Source: Ilex aquifolium (taxonomy: Eukaryota > Streptophyta > Magnoliopsida > Aquifoliales > Aquifoliaceae). Taken from it: a stretch of DNA of 64,000 bases. Numbering within the stretch: the stretch's first letter is position 1; the number at the start of each line of letters is the position of its first letter. The position numbers and the translations under genes are program-made. A model generated the notes under the pieces. It ran no database searches, had not been told where the DNA came from, and worked only from the letters and a program-made list of their open reading frames with translations. Shown here piece after piece: positions 23,801 through 36,500 of this stretch. The stretch spans positions 7,634,244 through 7,698,243 of the forward strand of contig OX637393.1 of assembly GCA_951799425.1 (NCBI GenBank), read 5' to 3'.

Positions 23801-26800
23801 ATGACAGGCACTGAACCAATGGAATATGACTGGAAAAAAAGAATTGAAACAGGTAAGCCACTTTGTAACGACAGAGGACTATTATACTTTCTCCTACATA
23901 TTCTAAAATGGAGTCGACTAAAAGCTATTAAACAAAAGATTAAATTTATTATCATGACAGATTTACTGTCTCATGACAGCGTAGCTAAAAGAATCAGTGT
24001 GTTGCTCGCATCTCTTACTCCCTGCAATTTTGTCACAGCCATTCACATGATTATAAACAAGAAATAAATTGGAGGTAATGCATTGTCTGTGTTCAAACTT
24101 TCCAGGATAATGTGTTATCATTTTCTATCTTACTCCTTGCGTTCTACACTCATTCCCTTAGGAAAGGATGACAAAGATTGTGCACAACAATCATAGTCAA
24201 AAAAAAAAAGTCGCTCATACCTAAAAATATTACAAAATCTTGTAACCAATTAATTGAAGCCAAATACTTTCAGGATTTTAAACACTATTAGACATCTTCT
24301 CAAATATTGTGATCATGGGAATAGATGTGTGAGTTACCATCAGACAAATGTTGATCAAATTAGTTACGAGAAGGTATACATGCTGTAGGGTGATGATATA
24401 TCTGTGGAATATAACCAAAATGAGAACCACGTCCCAACTGCCACCTGTAAAACACCACCACGTACAATTAATCATAATGTACAATAACCATCATCTCCAG
24501 AACAAGGAGGAAGCAAGCAGCAAAAGAAGCTTTACCTCCAAAGAAATTCTCATCCAAGCAGATAAACCATTGTGATGATTCTTGATGAGGCTTAAGAAGT
24601 CATCAAGTAGTCCAATTGCAGCAAATGCTAGAGTTGCAGCTGCTGCAGCAGAAACTTCAATTGAAGAAAAACCAACTATCACCTCTGCAACGATTATACC
24701 AATTGGTATGAAAAACAATCCACCCATAACGGGGGTTCCTTCCTTAGAGGTATGCCTAACAGGTCTTTTCTTGATGATTGATTGCAGCTTTAAACTACGA
24801 AGTAGTGGGACACAAATATAGCCTGCACAAGCCGCTAAAACTGCTGATATAGAAAAGGGACGCATCAAATAAAAGGGTGCTAAGGGCAATCTGACAATTC
24901 GCCACGCACACCAATCCACAAGTAAAAGAAGCATTGTCAAGAATGTAATCAGTCCAACATTGTTCAGAATTCCGTATTTAATCCTGCAAAGAGAGGGTTT
25001 TGAAAGAACTGATCAACCATAGAGTAAAGTCTTGCTGAAGTCAACCAATATTGTATACCAGAAAAAGTGAATCCATTCTGTTAACTTCCTCTAGCAGTAA
25101 TTATTTTAATATCAGAAAAAACTATAGGTTTACTAACGTCCATCATCTATGGAGGGATTAAAATGCAAAAAATGATATTTTGTAAACTTATCAGCTATGA
25201 ATAAAACCAAAAAACTGAAAACAGAATACATATTAAAAAGTAAATGTAGTAGGTCCCCAAAACAGTCAGCATTAGAGTGGAGACTTCTTATAAATATACA
25301 GTACTGTGCTATAAAACAACTGCAGTTTGCAGAATCATGGGGGGGGGGGGGGGGAGAAAGAGAGAGCATTGTACTTCATAAGATTAAAATCTCAAAAACA
25401 ATTACCATTCAACATGCATTTCTTCAAAAAATAAAAATTAAACGAAAAAGAAAGAATGCAAAGACGAAAAAGAAATCCACCATCCACTTTTCTGTATAAT
25501 ATCATATGTTCACTAAAACAACACCACATTGTGAAGTTAGTTGATGTCACACTTTTTTAAGTTATTTAAAGTACAATCGAGCAAATGGAAAGAAAGACAA
25601 AGGAAAGAAAAATAATGAAAACAGAATTCAATCATGCAAAAAACGCATGCTTTACATCATGCTAAATCCATTGCAGCCACATTTTCTCTGCATTCTATAT
25701 TCCTTTTTGATACGTGAACATAACACAACACCTTAGAAACAGAGTATTATGGTGCCATGGATGCAGGGGTGTAAACCCCCACATGTTCATATTAATATAA
25801 TGTCGTAATTATTTTGTATTGCTTATATATGTAATGACGTATGAATGAACTATATAAGTTGTAAGAGTAGAAATAAACAATTGGGAGATAAATTGATTAT
25901 GAAATTTGAGTTTCGCTAGTGCTTAAGCTTGAGAAGGGGGTTAGGTAAGTTTCTAAATGTTTTAAAGTCAAAATAAGGCCACCGTTGAATTCAGAAGGTC
26001 GAGAAACCCTGGAAGACGTAATATGGGGTATATTAGAAGGTAGAAAATATTTCGGAGTTAAAACGCATTTTGGAGAGAATTCGAGTAGGAAGAAATTAGA
26101 CCCTACCTTAGTATTTTGCCTATAACTCTTTAACCCAATGTCTGATTGAATTGAAATTTGGGCAATAGAAAGTAGACTTTAAGGGTTACAAAAGTGTATT
26201 TTATGAAAAAATTTTGAATCGGCTTCTAACTAGGTCAAAATCAAGACTAAAGTCTTGACAGAAAGTTCCTAACGTCCGGACGCCCAAGGAACCATCTGAA
26301 CGCCCCTTCTAAAAACGAAACCTTGTTTTTCATAAAAAAAAAAAAAAAGGCTTGGCACCGTCCGGACACCCCCAACACCGTCCTGGCGCCCCCAGAACCG
26401 TCTGCACGCCTCCCTAAAAACGACCCCGATCAGTTTTTAGGGTTTTCTCTGTTTTTCACCTTATATATACCCTAGGGCCGCGATTTGACATTCTTTTATC
26501 TACTTTTCACTCCCAACAAGCCTAATAACTTCTAAGAGCAAGAAAAAGAGGAAGAACGAGGAACACACGCGAAGGATTAAGACACGAGAATTGCGTCAAA
26601 TACACGTAACAATACACAATCTCTAGATTAGAGGTAGAAAATTCTTCTCAAGTTCTCTCATTGAGACTTAGGGTATTATTTATGTATGTTTTGAAACGTC
26701 TTAGACTAGTATATGTTAAACAACTGTTCGTTCTTGATTCATTTTTGAGAAACATGTGGTTTTTAAATAGATACATGTCTTACGTTCAAAAAGCATTGTT

Positions 26801-29800
26801 CTTGAATTTTCAAAACCCTAATTTTCTCTAAACACATGTTTTATTGTGAAAGACCTATTGATTCTTGAATTCTAAAATTCCTATTATTGATTAAATTAGG
26901 TTTTCAATCAATACTTGTTCTTATTCTAAGAAATTGTGATTTTTGGCAAAACCCTAGAATTTGAATATCGAAATTCTGAGACTTCTTGTTATGATATCTT
27001 CCATATTTTTATTCTTTTATTATTATAGTTTATTAGGAACTGTGAAATTGTAATATTTAAATTGTTCATGAAAATTGTGATTGGTTAAGAATACAGTTGT
27101 TGTGGAAGTTGTAGTTTCATCTCTTGTATGATTTGGGTATGACAAACTTGAATTGCCTTCGAGAGCTGCCGTAGAGTATTAGATGTTAGTCTATCCCAAT
27201 AGAGGTGAGATGGTTACCTAACACTTGTAATGAATTGTTGTTTGTGAGAGCAATTACTATTGTTCACGTAAATTTAAGGTTGGGGGATGGTATACCTTTT
27301 TGGGGAAGCATTCGTTAATGCCGTGAGAGACGGTATACGCTCTTCCTAAAATGGTTTGTGATTTGACCATACGGGAAATATTTGAGATTGTGAGTTTGTG
27401 GTGAGTGAACAATGTAGTATAGTTATGGAGATTCATGAGAATCAACCAACATACATGAGACTATGAGATGATACTACTGAGTTATTTATTGATTGTTTTA
27501 ATCCTTAAATAGTATTCCTGCTATGAATTTATTATATTCCGTACACTTGAGATCATTAAAACTGTCATGGTTTTAATTTTAAAATGTATATATGCAATTT
27601 TTCAAAAGAGACTTGCCTTATTTTTATTATTTTAAAACCTTATTTGAATTTGAGAGAGATTTTCCACGGACTTTTGCTCATCCCTTACAACAACACTTAC
27701 AACAAGTTGACCTCGAGACTGAAGAGAATCAATATGTGGATCCTGACGTGGAGGCTTAGAAATGCTTCTTTGTAATCTAGATTATTTTGTTAGAGTTGGC
27801 TATTAAACAATTTATTCGTTATATTTCATTATTCCGCTGCTAGTCATAGTTTGTCATTGAATTGTAAGTTGAAGATGCTACAATATTTTATTTTTTTTAG
27901 TTTTTTGGTATGTAATGGATGGTTGAATAGATTATTATTTAATTGGTTATTTTTAGTTGCTATCATGATTGAATGGTTTGTACATAGTAATGTCTTTCCG
28001 GGTAAATTTTAGGGCGTTACAAGTGGGCAGGCGGATTTTGCACTCTAAAACAGAGCACATTAAAGGAAGGTGGAACAACGGTGTATCCGCACTGGTGTAT
28101 TATGTGCTAACATGATTGTGAGAATGTTGATCATCTTTCTTTTGCATCGTCCATTGTCTTTGTTGCATAATAAGTTCTTCATTTATGAAGGGTTGAGTTG
28201 AGTAATATATCAATCTTCTTATTCTATGTTTGTCATGGATTTGAGAGGCTTTGAGAGAGATAACAAAGGATCAATACTTTAAAAAAGTTGCATTCTAGCT
28301 ACTGCCTTGGTCATATGGTTGAAAAGTAATTCTAGAATCTTTGAAGATAAATATGAGGTAGAAGGGTTTTAGAAGAGGATCTATTTTTCGGCAGCCTATG
28401 AGCTTCAGCAACCAATGAATTTGAGGATATTCGTCTCTTTTGCATTACGGTGGACTAGAGAGCTTTATGTGGTATTTTGTTTGGTTTATATGTCATTAAG
28501 GATTTATGAGTATTGCTTTTTTGTAGTTTGAGTATGGTTGCTTTGACTATTTGTCCACTATTCTACTTATCTATTGTTATTCCCATTTTAGAAAAAATAT
28601 TTTCGTTTCTTATCATAAAAAAAGAAAAAAAGAATCAGTTAGCGGGCTTAAAAATGATGGAGAGCATCTCGTCATCTCGACTGAGGATCAACGTTGAACG
28701 TTTACATACTCTAAATTCTAGAAGCATGAAAAATATCTAAAACCAAGGACCTCAAAATTAAAACCCAAAGAGAGTTGTAAATCCTAATTCTCAAAGCATA
28801 GACATATATCTGGAAACAAAGACGCCTTCGGTTGCCTGCTCTTGCTTCCATTTCATGCTCTTATTTTTACTATCATTTTGACTCCTTTAATTTCGTAACT
28901 CAGCCGGAAAGTAAGTAAAGTGCCAGACCAGGAGAAGCATGGTTGCAAAAAAAATCATACAGAGGTATATGTAGATGCATATAGAGATATACAGAAGCAG
29001 GACTAAGCAAGTAATTATAAAAGCAAGGCTCTGCACTGGCCTTTTTCTCTTGCGTGCTCTCCCAAGCATTGCGAGGCGGTGAGCAGTCACGGTTAAAGCA
29101 TCATCAGTTGGACGAAACTGCTTCCTCTTGGTAGGCAAATCAACATCAGTTATAGGAGTTAACATACCTTCTCCATCACTGTCTTCACCGTCACTGGATG
29201 AAAGCATGTATTCCACAGCCCTCTCCTTGCTCCCAAAGTCATCAAGTGAAGAAATACCCCCCAAATCCTATAAAACAAGACCCAGGGAAAAAAACATTAG
29301 ACGCATTACACCGAGGCATGAGGGAAAAAGGTTTCTCAAAGTGTCTGGTTGTTCTATTAACAAATTAACAAAATCAGCTGCTAATGCCTACTTAAACAAA
29401 GGCCAAATTAAATAATGATTTTGTATTTATCTATCAAATTCACATTTAGTAGGTAAGATAATCACCTCCCACTCCTCTGGTCGTGCCTCTGTGCGTGACT
29501 GTGTGTGTGTATGTGAGAGAGAGAGAGAGAGAGAGAGTGAGCAATCCAACCCCTTAATAAGAAAGGAAAAAGAGAAGAATCTTTTAGAAAAGCCACTTTA
29601 ACACAAACTCATTGCAGATTTTTGACGTTTCATTTCTTCCATTTCTAATTTCCCATCAACCAATAAAAACTAAAAAAATACTTAACTTTGCAATCAAAAC
29701 ACCATAAGGTCCTCAACTAATTCATCACACGTTTTGTACCCAAAATAGGAAATTAATCCTAAAACCAGCAAACATGTGTGTGATGTGAGCACAAAATCAA

Positions 29801-30302
29801 AAGATTATACAGTTATACCCAAATAACGATATTAACAGAATTGACTTAATTTAAGATGCACAAATAAAAGCACGAACAACAATGCAATGCACAAAGGGTA
29901 AGTATATATTTTGACTTTGCAACAAGAAAAACAAAAAATAGTACAGCAGTACCTCATCATCCATAGCTGTAACTTGCACAACCCTCTGCTTGGAACGGTA
30001 CCCATATTTTCGAACCTTTGATCCCAACAATACCCATAAGGCATAAACAGTTAGAAATCACATTACAAGTATACCCATATACATATTTGTACAAACAAAC
30101 ACAAGTGTAAGTAAATATGGATGTATCTGTTCTGTATTACCTTGAGATCAAAGTAAAAGCCAAGTCGGCGAGGGCAAATAGAAGAACCAAATGAAATTCG
30201 AGTGCGTGATGGTGTAAGTATCGAAAGAGTGGATCGTTTACGGGATCGAAGAAACCCTAGACTGTGGCCAGAACGATTTGATGACGAAGAATGAAACCAC
30301 AT
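17847..30302 (-). CDS. MRAY: Plastid phospho-N-acetylmuramoyl-pentapeptide-transferase homologue (translocase I)
   Basis: Eight exons: 30302-30141, 30015-29953, 29267-29041, 24983-24536, 24444-24380, 20459-20266, 19917-19709, 18029-17847. All phases agree; 516 codons plus stop. Family role: transfers phospho-MurNAc-pentapeptide to a polyprenyl phosphate (lipid I) in a membrane, here probably the plastid inner envelope. Residues 1-54 are Ser/Arg-rich, as in a transit peptide. An acidic, variable region follows, then a multi-pass core with GTPVMGG, the Asp pair in GLLDDFLSL, and [12 protein letters not shown]. Two key positions differ from bacterial enzymes: FMGETG instead of FMGDxG (Glu codon 19829-19831), and [12 protein letters not shown] instead of HHH (Gln codon 17955-17957). 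Intron 3 seems to start with GC (29040-29039). Introns 3, 5 and 7 are swollen by transposons. Family is nearly certain; catalytic activity is in doubt. Confidence 0.93.
18951..19428 (+). mobile_element. Non-autonomous Helitron in MraY intron 7
   Basis: 478 bp, from TCTATATAATAAAATAG after A18950 to AATAACTAG before T19429. An imperfect hairpin (TGTGCC TTCA GACACA) lies 10 bp before the end. Start and end both match the 2.76-kb Helitron at 52040-54798 (TCTATATAATAAAGTAG; GTGCCTTCAGGCAC...CTAG), so they are one family. It contains CCACCGCCA-type trinucleotide repeats (19190-19305). It is antisense to the gene. Confidence 0.75.
19531..19549. repeat. Poly-C run (19 bp)
   Basis: Nineteen C followed by AAGGGGG. 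It lies in MraY intron 7, 160 bp downstream (in gene direction) of the exon 7 donor. Length may be unreliable in assemblies. Confidence 0.9.
22690..22856. repeat. G-rich tandem repeat, two 83-bp units
   Basis: Two copies of a unit from GTGGGATTGTGGA through GCTATGAGRTGGAGGTGGGG to GGTGGTGATTTGGGG, offset 83 bp. It lies inside the long-TIR element. Confidence 0.75.
23052..23213. mobile_element. Fold-back MITE nested in the long-TIR element
   Basis: The two ends form inverted repeats of about 55 bp (left ATGCTATGTTGACCAAG; right, reversed, ATGTTATGCTTATCAAG), both followed by TCTTACCAA and ATCCCAAGTGATGTG. The loop is about 50 bp. The target duplication is not clear. Confidence 0.6.
25339..25354. 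repeat. Poly-G run (16 bp) followed by GA repeats
   Basis: Sixteen G then AGAAAGAGAGAG, in MraY intron 3 close to exon 4. Confidence 0.9.
25770..28021 (-). repeat. Gypsy solo LTR in MraY intron 3
   Basis: On the minus strand it starts TGTAACGCCCTAAAATTTAC and ends GGGGGTTTACA, 2252 bp, with flanks AGGGG and AGTGG (4 of 5 alike) as a worn target duplication. The start and end resemble those of the 2330-bp solo LTR at 55109-57438, and the lengths are close, so both probably belong to one long-LTR Gypsy lineage (chromovirus-like). No internal element part is attached. Middle-aged fossil, same strand as the gene. Confidence 0.7.
28022..28636 (+). mobile_element. LINE 3' remnant in MraY intron 3
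   Basis: Broken frames with zf-RVT-like words ([11 protein letters not shown] and later [11 protein letters not shown]) are followed by a non-coding tail ending in TATCATAAAAAAAGAAAAAAAG. This fits the truncated 3' end of a plant L1. It directly abuts the solo LTR, so the LTR element inserted in or next to it. Confidence 0.6.
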
Positions 30303-30350
30303 AACTGGATGAGCTGAGAAAGCAATGGCGATGACAGAGAAAGCCAGGAG

Positions 30351-30356
30351 TCACAT
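30351..30356 (-). promoter_or_regulatory. Start-stop uORF (ATGTGA) upstream of MraY
   Basis: ATG followed at once by TGA, 48 bp upstream of the main ATG and in the same frame. It lies between the TATA-like box (30424-30434) and the start codon, so it is probably in the 5' leader. Known: AUG-stop elements can stall ribosomes in plants, as in the boron channel NIP5;1. Whether this one is transcribed is inferred. Confidence 0.5.
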
Positions 30357-30423
30357 TGGAGTTGCCGAGAGGGAAGAGAGAGAGAAACTGAACTACCTCA
30401 CTTCGAAAATCACGGAACCATTT

Positions 30424-30434
30424 GAATATATAAA
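30424..30434 (-). promoter_or_regulatory. TATA-like box of MraY
   Basis: TTTTATATATT on the minus strand, 120-130 bp upstream of the start codon, followed about 50 bp later by a CT-rich stretch typical of plant leaders. It is 20 bp from the fold-back element at 30455. Confidence 0.5.
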
Positions 30435-30454
30435 AGAGAAAATCTCATTTTTCA

Positions 30455-30732
30455 GTGAAAAGATATAAAAATTATCAATTTACCTCCAATGATTAATTTT
30501 TTTATATTACCCCCTTAAAGAATAAAAAATATTATAATATGGTCTACTGTCTTATTTTTATTTGGTCGTTCGTCTATTTTGTGATTTTTAATTGGCTAAT
30601 TTAGCACAAAACAGTCAAACGATCAAACGAAAATAAGATAATAGACCATATTAAAAAAAAATTATTTCTTTGAGGAGATAATGTAAAAAATTAATTATTT
30701 AAAAGACAAAGTAAGAATTTTTATATTTTTCA
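30455..30732. mobile_element. Fold-back element just upstream of the MraY promoter
   Basis: About 278 bp. The two halves (TGAAAAGATATAAAAATT... inward to ATGGTCTACTGTCTTATTTT, and the mirror image from 30732) are inverted copies with arms of about 120 bp. The duplex end facing the gene is about 20 bp from the TATA-like box. No target duplication was found; possibly a MULE-type fold-back. Confidence 0.6.
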
Positions 30733-30739
30733 AGAGGTA

Positions 30740-32320
30740 TATATGGAAATTGAAGTTGTTAACCCAATCACAACTTGGTTAGTAATATTCGAATTTTGAT
30801 AATCCCTTGCAATGTAGTCACGAATATCCTAATTTTAGTATAAATGGTATGTCTTTGATTAGACTTGAGAGAAGATTTTTTGAGATACACATAAATTAAT
30901 CCGGAGAGATATACATAAATTAACCCGGACTCCCTTAACCGTTGAATCAAAAAAAAAAGTTGGGCGACGTGTCTGTGGAGCGTATGTGCAACTATAGAAG
31001 CTCGCTTTTAAATAGCATTTATATGAGTTGTGTTTTAATAGTTTCATGTTATTCGTGTTATCTTTAGATTGATTTGTATTAATTTATGTATTTAACGGGT
31101 CTAAACTTAATCCATGTATTTACCGAATCGAATAAAATTAAACTCGAATTCACTAATTTCTTTTTGAATTTGTGTTGATAGGTAAACCATATCTGGAATT
31201 ACTGAAACTACTTTTAATTGGTTTCTTTGGGAAAAGGGGGCAAGTAAGGTAGGTAAGATTTCTCAACAAAAATAATTTGAGTTGAAAATGAAAATTTTAA
31301 AAATACCTTTATTTTCTTAAAAAAAAAACCTAAAAAAATATGAGGGTTGTTTGAGTAAATCACATTAAATATAAAAAAGATTCATATAAAATTTAGCCTA
31401 AATATTTTTCCCGCTTCAATTTTTTAGGGTTATACCAAAAAATTGTATGAGCTTGTATATGATTTGTTCAGCTAAAAACTCTTTCGAGCCAAATTAAAAT
31501 GATAAATGAATTAACATAAAAAAACCAAACTTATGTAATTTAGTTTGGCTCGAGCTAGATTAGATATGATAGCAAGGATTGTGTGTGCATGTGTAAATGC
31601 GAGTATATATATGGATAAATAGAAAGGAACCTAGTTAAGTTCGACTACTGATAAATCGATTAAAATTTACAATAAATCAATTTAATTGAAGCTTGAGATA
31701 GTAAAATACTAAAATTTCCCCATGCAAATGCTAAAAGAATGTTGATTTTTTCAAACATTAATCTTCTACATAGTTTACAAAATATTGATTGTGACCCCTA
31801 AAAATTCTCTAAATTAGAGAGTTTTCCCATTTGATCGAAACAATCAGTGCCCACTCGTGTGTATATAGTATAAGAGTAATGTAATTTAGATCTAAAAATC
31901 TTATCAGATTTTCAACTAAACCAATTATCAAATTCTGTGTGGGCTATTAGTTTTCACCTTATTATTATTATTTTTTGTTAATGAAGAACCCCTCCAAAGT
32001 AGGGTTACTTTAGACTCATCTCTGCGAGAGAAAATCTCGGATACCTACAATCATCTGCAAGCTACAAATATTAGTTAAGTCCGAAAAACACCAGCGATAA
32101 TCGAACCCTTGACATCCGAAGCTACCAATTTTCGCCTTAGTTGCTGCGTTATTTTTTAATTAAATTATGAAAATGAAAGAGAATATTCTTATATCCGTTT
32201 CTTTGCTGTATTAATATGCTTTACACTAGTAAGTCGCCTGCCGGCTTCTGCCTCCTACCCTAATTAATTCTTGCTGGCGCACTTCCAGCTTAACTTTTCA
32301 GTACAATCACAAACTTAAGA
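30740..32320. other. Spacer between MraY and LARP6, no gene seen
   Basis: AT-rich. It contains a block (30765-30870) similar to 10905-11010 and, on the minus strand near 31980-32150, a SINE-like unit with the B-box-like GGGTTCGATTATC. No conserved protein frame. Confidence 0.5.
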
Positions 32321-32329
32321 GAGTGAATA

Positions 32330-32685
32330 ACACTTGGATTTTCAAATTTTCAGTTTACACCCTAAATAATTAATACACCCTAAAAAATTAAAAATTTTAA
32401 ATTACACCCTTAATTAAAATAGACAAAAAGATAAAATATATGATCCAAAACAATAAATTTGCTACTTCGTTTGACAATTTTTTGTGTAAGGTCTATTTTT
32501 ATTCTTAATTAATTTTATATTACTCAACTTTAAGTATTTTACATGAGAATTTTATACTCAATTTTATTAAAACAAACCATGTTGCTATCTTTTAATGTTT
32601 TTAAGGGTGCAATCTGAGAGTTTTAATTTTTAAGAATGTAAAATCAAAATTTTGAAAACTTTTACGGTGCAAATTGTAATTTGCT
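32330..32685. mobile_element. Possible fold-back MITE (MULE-type ends)
   Basis: A left region with TTTACACCCTAAATAATTAA and TTACACCCTTAATTAAAATA faces an inverted right region (reversed: ATTTGCACCGTAAAAG, TTGCACCCTTAAAAAC). The words resemble the ends of the MULE at 54851 in style (TTTCACTTTGTACCCTGAAA). Ends not resolved; weak call. Confidence 0.35.
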
Positions 32686-32689
32686 CAAC

Positions 32690-33530
32690 TTAAAAATGAG
32701 TATGCAACATCATCCAAAGGGCCACACAACTGAAACCCATGATCTTACGTCATAAGTTACGCATGCAAACTGTATATATGTATAGCAACATCCAATTTTA
32801 AATCTGATTAGTTAGATATGAATTGATACTTAAGATCAATGATACAAATCTAAATTTAAACCTATTATACTATATCTCACGAATTTAGGCTTAAATATAC
32901 CACTCTCATTTCCAATCCAAATTTCAAATAATGAAATAATTAATTATAAGATAAGATTGAATTGAAATTTACATATAGTTGGCTAAAATGCAAGCGTAAT
33001 TCAATAATTATGATCTTTATCAGAATTTAAATTCAAAAATAGACTAAAAAATAAATTTCTTCGTATTTTCATATCTGATTCGGGTTTGAAGTTTTATGTC
33101 CAATTCAAATACGTATTGGTCAAAATCTGATCCAAACTTGGACCTTTCCGTTCTTTAATCAGACAATAGAAAACCGAACATACAAATCACAATTGTACCA
33201 CACAGCCAAGCATCTTAACATAAAACATGCAGAGGCAAACCCAGTTGCAAACAACTAGAGATGAGTATGATCAAGCACCACTGCTTGTTAAATTTTGTAA
33301 TCATAATCTCACAAGCAAATCTAAAACTTGTTTTACATTGCTTTTTATAGTATTGGGTGTTCTTTTGGGGACTAGGCAATACTGGAGTTCATTTGCAAAT
33401 TAACAGCACTAAAAAACAGGCAATCAAACTCGATAGTTGTGATCAATCACACAGCCACTCAAATCACATTAGATCATTGCACATATTTATCCGCTAGACA
33501 GAAAACCCAAGGGACTTGAAACAGAAGAAC
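32690..33530. other. Spacer and 3' flank of LARP6
   Basis: AT-rich, no independent gene seen. The last few hundred bases before 33533 should hold the LARP6 3' untranslated region; no single poly-A signal stands out. Confidence 0.5.
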
Positions 33531-33532
33531 AG

Positions 33533-36500
33533 TCAACTTGGATTTGAAGCCAAAGGCCGGCCACGCCCCATGGTAAATCCTCTGGTTCCATCAGGCATCT
33601 TTGGGCCAGGAGGTGGCTTTGGGGTTTCAACAACATGACTAGAGGAAATGGTTCCATGGCCTAAAATTGTTTGTGAAATAATTTAGGAAAGCCAATTGGT
33701 TCAGTGAAACAAGATCCTTAAAAAAGGAAAAGAACCAAAAGTGAAAGCAGCAAGTTGCTTGTATACCTTGTCCACCAGTGCCACGATATTTAGGTCTCCT
33801 TGCTCGTCCTCGGTTTTGAGCCCTATGCCCATTTTTCTCTTTTGATAAATGCTCCCCGTCCTGTAATGCAAGTTAAGCAACATAAATACACTCCCCTGAC
33901 ATACAACCATACACACAAATATGTGTGTGTGTGTATTTTTTATAGGTAACGGAACTCTTGTATTAATAAAAGTTGAGATATATATCAAAAAGGCTGGATA
34001 AGAAATCCAACCATGAGATAAAAGAAAAAGAGAAAAAAATACATAACAAGCCCATAAATCACGTCTCTCTCCATCCCACAAAAATTGCAAAAATTGGAAT
34101 TTCTTTAAAATCTTTAGAAACCGAAGCCCAAAAAGAGGAAAGGAATGAGATCTCAAACACTAAGCGTAGCAATGATAGCACAATTCCAAAAGGTCACACC
34201 TTTCTCAAGCCTTCCAAGACCTTTCATATCTTCAATAAATAAGGATATGGATGATGCGAGAAACTCCCCACTCAAACCCGCCAATCGAAACAACTTATAC
34301 CACAATGTCAAAGCATCATGGCAATGTTAAACTAAAGAGTAAATTTCACTGACACCCTCTAGAATTAGGTCATATTTCACTGACACCCCATCTAGTTTAT
34401 GAAATATCACTTCACACCCTATAATTTATATATGCGTTTCACAAACTACCCATGCTGTCTATGTCGTTACTGACAAACAAAAAAGTTGGTGATGTGATGG
34501 CTTAATCTCTTGTGAATTGTCAAGTTTACCCTTGGCCATATAGAACAAGCTTAAAGCAGTAGCCAACATCCTTTTAGTAAAATTTAATTAAATTAAATTC
34601 TAATTAGATTCAATAGAATGTTTCCTATCACAAATTTTTTTGAATTAAAAAGAATTTTAATTTGGTGTTAATTTAAAAAAAAATATTAATTTAATAAAAA
34701 TAATTAATTAATTCAAAAAATTGAATGTCAATTTTATAAAATTAAATGACCATTTGGTATTGATTTAATGAAACTGAATGTTAATTTGAAATTCAATCAA
34801 AAAAAATAATGTTATTTAATAAAGTGGATGTTAAATTTATGAAATTAAATATTAATTTGGGATTAATTTGATGAAATTGAATATTAATTTGGTGTTAATT
34901 TTATAAAATTGAATATCAATTTAATGAGATCAAATGTTAATTTGCTAAAATAAGATGACAATTTTATAAAATTTAAGATCAATTTAACGTTAATTTGGTA
35001 AAATTTTGTATTAATTTGATGAAATTGAACGTTGATTTGATAAAAGTGAATATTACATTGATAGTTAATTTGATGTTAATGACATCAAATTGAATTAATT
35101 TGATAGTAAGTTTAATGTGATTTTGATAAAATTGAGTGTTAATTTTATGAAATTTAATATTAATTTGGTATTAATTTAACAAAATTAAATGTTAATTGGA
35201 TGAATTGAAATTTGATGATGTGAATGTTAATTTGATAAAATATATGGCTGAAATTGAATATTAATTGTGTTAATTGGACAAAATTAAATATTAATCAAAC
35301 AAAATTAAAGGTCAATTTGATGAAATTATATATTAACTTTATATTAATCTGATGCAATTATGTTAATAATGGTAATATGTGAAATGGATATTTAAACTCC
35401 GATTAAAAAAAATAAAAATTGACCATGATTAGATTAGGTCATAACATGGGGATAAAATAAAACTAAAAACATAATAAAAATATAAGGGTAAATTCGAATA
35501 ACACCACTGTAAAATAGAAGTTCTAGTAAGGGTAATTTTATAAAATTATATCCTCTGTTAAGTGTGTTGACAGACAACAACTGACAGGCCCATATCACAA
35601 GTATTACAATCCGTTCAAAAACTTACACTTTAATAGACATTTTTACCTTCCATATCACCAAAGTGCGAATAAAGGTAGGACAAGAATATTCATCTAACAA
35701 AGAATCAAAAAAGGATTTACCAGAGCACACTCCCGAAGATTCAAGCACCCACTTTATTTGGTCACATGACTCTAGATTCAACAAACTACTATTAAGAACA
35801 AGAAATGAAATAAGATCCCTAGTATCTCTATCACCTAAAAATTCCTAACAGAATCCCAAAATCCAAGAATACGGATGACTATGAGACCCAAAGGAAAGTT
35901 TCTAACCCATGTACCCATTAAAAAAATCTAGAGACTTGGTTACCCGGGCCTGATGACCCCTCCTCCATCATGTACCACTTCAATTGTGTATTAGACAATG
36001 AAAATAACCAAAAAAAAAAAGGTGTTGTAATGGTAGCTGTAGGTGGGTCACAAATCACAATGCACCAACATTTCATAGGCAAATAATTTTGGCAGACTAC
36101 AACATTGAACAATAAGGCATCCTTGTCAAAAATGGCTGGTATTCTCAATATTGTCTCTCTTATTATGTAATCCAATTGCGAATTTAAGTGTGGGGCATTG
36201 TCTTTTATATGTCTGTGAGCTCCAAATGAACACTCCTGGGCGTGTGATTCAATTGAAATGTCCAAGCGATTAAAAATAACACTCTTAATGATGTAAAGCA
36301 TACCTCTTCATCATGTATGTCCTCGTGATGCTCATTCAAATTGTGTTTCTCCTCATGTCCTGCTCGATCAGATGCTTGGACATTGCTGGTCTTCTCAGAA
36401 TCGGATTCCCTCCAGCCATTTTTCTTCTGTCCATGCTTGCCCTAAAGAAGTGAAGAAGCCACTGATGTTCATACTTGTATTTGCCAAGAAGGGAAAAGGA

